Source: Solirubrobacter phytolaccae (GTDB lineage Bacteria; Actinomycetota; Thermoleophilia; Solirubrobacterales; Solirubrobacteraceae). Taken from it: 44,562 bases of DNA. This document shows, in pieces, positions 41,811 through 44,562 of the stretch. The stretch lies in the NCBI RefSeq assembly GCF_027587195.1, contig NZ_JAPDDP010000066.1:1-44562 (forward strand), given 5' to 3'. Within the stretch, counting starts at the first letter, position 1, and every line of letters starts with the position of its first letter. The notes beneath the pieces are model-generated. The model did not search any database and was not told where the DNA came from. It worked only from the letters and a program-made list of their open reading frames with translations. The position numbers and the translations under genes were made by a program.

Positions 41811-41840
41811 TCTACTCAACGGGTTAGAGCGCCGCGTTTC
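41811..41840 (+). other. tRNA D-arm-like fragment
   Basis: CTCAACGGGTTAGAGCGCC (41815-41833) closely resembles a tRNA D-arm with its pairing CTC/GAG. No acceptable anticodon stem, T-arm (GGTTCRA-type) or acceptor stem can be built around it, so it is not a functional tRNA. It may be a decayed tRNA half or chance. It lies between convergent genes. Confidence 0.25.
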
Positions 41841-41918
41841 GTCGAGGCTCGGCCGCGGGCTGGGGTCGCTACCCGCTCTCCCCCGTCCGCGGCCCGGCCT
41901 CGCACCGTGGCCGCGGGT

Positions 41919-41948
41919 GGCCGGGATCGGCTGACCCCGATCCCGGCC
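41919..41948. terminator. Bidirectional terminator hairpin between iolE-like and iolD-like genes
   Basis: GGCCGGGATCGG (41919-41930) and CCGATCCCGGCC (41937-41948) form a perfect 12-bp stem with a 6-base loop. It lies between two convergent genes, 17 bp beyond the IolD-like stop. There is no T-tract on either side, as is common in GC-rich actinobacteria. The 244 bp between the IolE-like stop and this hairpin hold no gene that I can support. Confidence 0.75.
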
Positions 41949-41965
41949 GTTCGCGGGGAGCAACC

Positions 41966-43813
41966 TCAGACGAAGGGGCGTTGACCGGCGGCGCGTCGGC
42001 GCGCCTCGGCCACTTCGACGTGCCGGCGCGTGTCGTCGCCGGCGGCGGTCTCCGGCACGCCGAGGTCCCAGAACGTGCCCGAGGGCGGGATCTCGGCGTC
42101 GCCCACCGGGCAGTGGATGACGGTCGTGCCCGTGCCGGCGCGGGCGGCTTCGAGCGCGCGCCGCAGGCCCCAGGCGTCGTCGACGCGGGTCCCCTCGCAG
42201 CCGAGCGCGGTGGCGAGCTGCGCGATGTCGACCAGGAGCTCGTGGCCGTCGGCGTCGACGAAGCGGTTGCCGACGCTCACGCCGATGGTGTCGCGTGCCA
42301 GCGCGTCGATCGACCCGTAGCCGGCGTTGTCGATGACGACCACCGTGACTTTCAGGTCGGCCTGGATCGCGGTCAGCAGCTCGGCCGGCGCCATCAGCAG
42401 GCTGCCGTCGCCGACGATCACGAACACCTCCGGGTCCGGCCCCTCGTGCAGGCGGATGCCGAGCGCCGAAGGGAGCTCATGCCCCATGCACGAGAAGCCG
42501 AACTCGAGGTGGGCATGGCCGCCCGGTGGAACGCGCCAGAGCTTGAGCAGGTCGCCGGGCGTCCAGCCCGCCGCGGCCACGACCCAGTCGCCCTCGCGCG
42601 CAGTTTCATTGACGGTCTCGTAGACCGCACGACGGTCGAAGCGATCGGGCGCGCGCGACGTCTCGACGTCCGCGTGCCACGCGGCCTGCGCCGCGGCGAC
42701 GTCGGGACGGTCCGCGTGCGGGACCGCGTCGCGGAGCGCCTCGAGCGCGAGCTTCGCGTCGGCCACGAGCGGCTTCGCCCCGAGCTTGTACGCGTCGGCG
42801 GCGGCGACGTTGACGCCGAGAAACCGGACGTCCTCGTGCTGGAACAGCGACAGTGAGCCGGTCGTGAAGTCGGTCAGGCGGGTGCCGACGGCGATCACGA
42901 GATCCGCCTGCTCGGCGATCCCTCGCGCAGCGGCCGTGCCGTTCACGCCGAGCCCGCCCAGGTGCAGCGGACCGGGCGCCATCACGCCCTTGCCGGCCGA
43001 CGTCTCGGCGACGGGGATCCCGGTCGCGGCCGCGAACGCCGCCAGCGCGGCCTCCGCGCCGGAGTAGCGCACGCCGCCGCCCGCGATCAGCAGCGGTCGC
43101 TCGGCGCGCACCAGCAGCTCACGGGCGAGCGCGAGCTCCTCCGCGGCGGGCGGGCGCCGGGCGACGGTCCACGTGCGCTCGGCGAAGAACTCCGCGGGCC
43201 AGTCGAACGCCTCGGCGAGCACGTCCTGGTGCAGCGCGACCGTCACCGCGCCGGTCTCGGCGGGATCGAGCAGCACGCGCAGCGCGGCCGGGAGCGCGGT
43301 GAGCAGGTGCTCGGGCCGGACGACGCGGTCGAAGAAGCGGCTGAGCGGGCGGAACGCGTCATTGACCGTGAGGTCGCCGGACACGGGGTCCTCGAGCTGC
43401 TGCAGGACCACTCCGGAACGTCGCGTCGCGAACGTATCGGCGGGCAGCAGCAGCACCGGGAGCCGGTTGACGGTCGCGGTCGCCGCGCCGGTCAGCAGGT
43501 TGGTCGCGCCGGGGCCGATCGACGCCGTGCACGCGTGGGCCTGCAGCCGCCTCGCGGCCTTCGCGAAGCCGAGCGCGGAGTGCACCATCGACTGCTCGTG
43601 CTTCGGTTGGTAGAGCGGCAGATCCGCCCCCTCTTGGGCGATCGCCTGGCCGAGGCCGAGCACGTTCCCGTGGCCGAAGATCCCCCACAGGGCGGGCACC
43701 GCGCGGCGACGCACGCCGTCGCGCTCGCTGTGCTGGACCGAGAGCCAGCGCACGAGCGCCTGCCCGGTCGTGAGCCGGACGGTCGGCCGGCGTCTGGACG
43801 GTGACGGGATCAT
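41966..43813 (-). CDS. iolD: IolD-like ThDP-dependent acylhydrolase
   Basis: A 615-residue thiamine-diphosphate enzyme of the acetolactate-synthase fold. The N-terminal catalytic region holds WGIFGHGNVLGLGQAI and HEQSMVHSALGFAKA; the middle domain has GVNGTAAARG. The ThDP motif runs from GDG at 468 to Asn496 (GDGS...VVVIDN). WRVPPGGHAHLEFGFSCMGHE and IDALARDTIGV match IolD, the 3D-(3,5/4)-trihydroxycyclohexane-1,2-dione hydrolase that opens the inositol ring. ATG 43813 overlaps the upstream SDR stop (ATGA). The convergent IolE-like gene supports this assignment. Confidence 0.9.
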   Translation of the reverse strand: MIPSPSRRRPTVRLTTGQALVRWLSVQHSERDGVRRRAVPALWGIFGHGNVLGLGQAIAQEGADLPLYQPKHEQSMVHSALGFAKAARRLQAHACTASIGPGATNLLTGAATATVNRLPVLLLPADTFATRRSGVVLQQLEDPVSGDLTVNDAFRPLSRFFDRVVRPEHLLTALPAALRVLLDPAETGAVTVALHQDVLAEAFDWPAEFFAERTWTVARRPPAAEELALARELLVRAERPLLIAGGGVRYSGAEAALAAFAAATGIPVAETSAGKGVMAPGPLHLGGLGVNGTAAARGIAEQADLVIAVGTRLTDFTTGSLSLFQHEDVRFLGVNVAAADAYKLGAKPLVADAKLALEALRDAVPHADRPDVAAAQAAWHADVETSRAPDRFDRRAVYETVNETAREGDWVVAAAGWTPGDLLKLWRVPPGGHAHLEFGFSCMGHELPSALGIRLHEGPDPEVFVIVGDGSLLMAPAELLTAIQADLKVTVVVIDNAGYGSIDALARDTIGVSVGNRFVDADGHELLVDIAQLATALGCEGTRVDDAWGLRRALEAARAGTGTTVIHCPVGDAEIPPSGTFWDLGVPETAAGDDTRRHVEVAEARRRAAGQRPFV

Positions 43814-44562
43814 CGGGCCGTCCACCCACCGTCGACGCGCAGGCTCGTGCCGGTGACCGACGCGGCCGCGGGCGAGGCGGCGAACACCGCGGCCGCGGCG
43901 ACGTCCTCGACCGTGGCGAGCCGCCCGAGCGGGATCTGCGCCACCACCTGCTCGCGGAACCCGGGCGCCGCAAGGAACGGCGCGGTCAGCTCGGTCTCCA
44001 CGAACGTCGGCGCGATCGCGACCACGCGCAACCCGCGCGGCGCGAGCTCGACCGCCAGCGCCCGCGTAAGCCCTTCGACCGCGTGCTTGGTCGCGCAGTA
44101 CACGCTGCGTCCCGGCGCACCGACATGCCCCATCTGGCTCGACAGGAACACGAGCACGCCGCCAGGCTTCATCCGGGCGGCGGACTCGCGCGCGGCGTGC
44201 AGCGTCGCGCGGACGTTGAGTGCCCAAAGGCGATCGGCCACCGCGAGATCGACCTCCTCGAGCGCCTGCGGCACGTTCGTCCCGGCGGCGCACACGAGCA
44301 CGTCGAGCGCGCCGACTGCTGCGAACGCCGCGTCGAGCGCCTCCGCATCCGTGACGTCGGCGACGTGCACGGTGGTCTCGGCCCCGTGCGCACGGGCCCT
44401 GCGCGCCACGTCGTCCAGTGCCTCCGGCGAACGGGCGACGAGCGTCAACCGCGCGGCGCCGGCGGCGGCAAAGGCCACGGCGATCGCGGCACCGAGGCCG
44501 CGGCTGCGCCGGATTGCGCCCGGGCGCGGGCCGAGTGCGCTTGTCGGTCCTGGTGCCACGCG
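43810..44562 (-). CDS. SDR family oxidoreductase, 5-prime end at or beyond the window edge
   Basis: About 250 visible residues. NAD(P)-binding helix RGLGAAIAVAFAAAGA, CAAG after strand 4, Ser in FLSSQMG and an intact YCATK are present; the C-terminus SLRVDGGW is complete. The N-terminus is odd: AIRRSRGLG stands where a TGASRGLG-type loop is expected, and the first 14 residues after GTG 44559 do not look like a first beta-strand. The frame is open to the edge, so the real start may lie outside the window. It overlaps iolD by 4 bases and probably oxidises a polyol or inositol intermediate. Confidence 0.85.
   Translation of the reverse strand, partial: RVAPGPTSALGPRPGAIRRSRGLGAAIAVAFAAAGAARLTLVARSPEALDDVARRARAHGAETTVHVADVTDAEALDAAFAAVGALDVLVCAAGTNVPQALEEVDLAVADRLWALNVRATLHAARESAARMKPGGVLVFLSSQMGHVGAPGRSVYCATKHAVEGLTRALAVELAPRGLRVVAIAPTFVETELTAPFLAAPGFREQVVAQIPLGRLATVEDVAAAAVFAASPAAASVTGTSLRVDGGWTAR

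Noticed and set aside
41811-41900. Complete tRNA gene
   Set aside because: Only a D-arm-like string is present; anticodon stem, T-arm and acceptor stem cannot be formed.
1-44562. CRISPR arrays, insertion sequences or prophage
   Set aside because: No regularly spaced repeats, transposase or integrase motifs, or phage structural genes were seen. Gene composition looks uniform.

Overview
The window is about 44.6 kb of very GC-rich chromosomal DNA. GTG and TTG starts are frequent and genes are packed with many 1-17 bp overlaps. Gene content (MMPL exporter, DUF2510 protein, many SDR, TetR and LysR genes, SpoIIE-type phosphatase, STAS protein, GGDEF/HD-GYP protein, methyl-accepting protein, FdhF/YdeP oxidoreductase) fits a soil actinobacterium, and I would guess the Thermoleophilia/Solirubrobacterales. 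That placement is inference; there is no rRNA or marker gene to test it. I see no transposase, integrase, phage gene, CRISPR array, complete tRNA or rRNA.

Layout. 0.2-1.6 kb: an SDR gene and its TetR regulator behind a near-perfect palindromic operator. 1.6-8.2 kb: secreted M28 peptidase, small GNAT, FdhF/YdeP molybdoenzyme and, divergent from it, a P1B metal ATPase. 8.3-11.3 kb: a four-gene operon (atypical SDR, MFS, cupin, SDR), then a RibD/DHFR-like reductase divergent from a LysR gene. 13.3-18.2 kb: a PAS-PAS-GAF-PP2C phosphatase coupled to a small Cys-motif protein, a membrane GGDEF+HD-GYP protein, and an unknown gene. 18.3-19.9 kb: a LysR/SDR divergent pair with a visible T-N11-A operator.

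19.9-30.1 kb: a large secreted protein followed by a coupled GNAT; an MFS exporter followed by a large ATP-binding LuxR regulator; and a chemoreceptor. The promoters of the secreted protein and of the MFS-LuxR operon carry the same 41-bp composite operator (31 of 41 bases identical, same orientation, about 64 bp from each start). A third copy of its palindromic core lies before a secreted SGNH hydrolase gene at 38.3 kb. This three-promoter motif is the strongest candidate for an undescribed regulatory system here.

30.1-34.4 kb: an MMPL-PAP2-TetR operon divergent from a second TetR gene, with TTGCAAG-type repeats between. 34.4-38.1 kb: DUF2510 protein, then on the minus strand a run of metzincin-like protease, secreted beta-type protein, ECF sigma factor and putative membrane anti-sigma factor, which looks like a cell-surface signalling locus. 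38.3-40.6 kb: SGNH hydrolase, STAS anti-anti-sigma protein and an unknown protein. 40.8-44.6 kb: inositol catabolism genes (IolE-like, IolD-like, SDR) around a strong bidirectional terminator hairpin; the last gene runs off the window.
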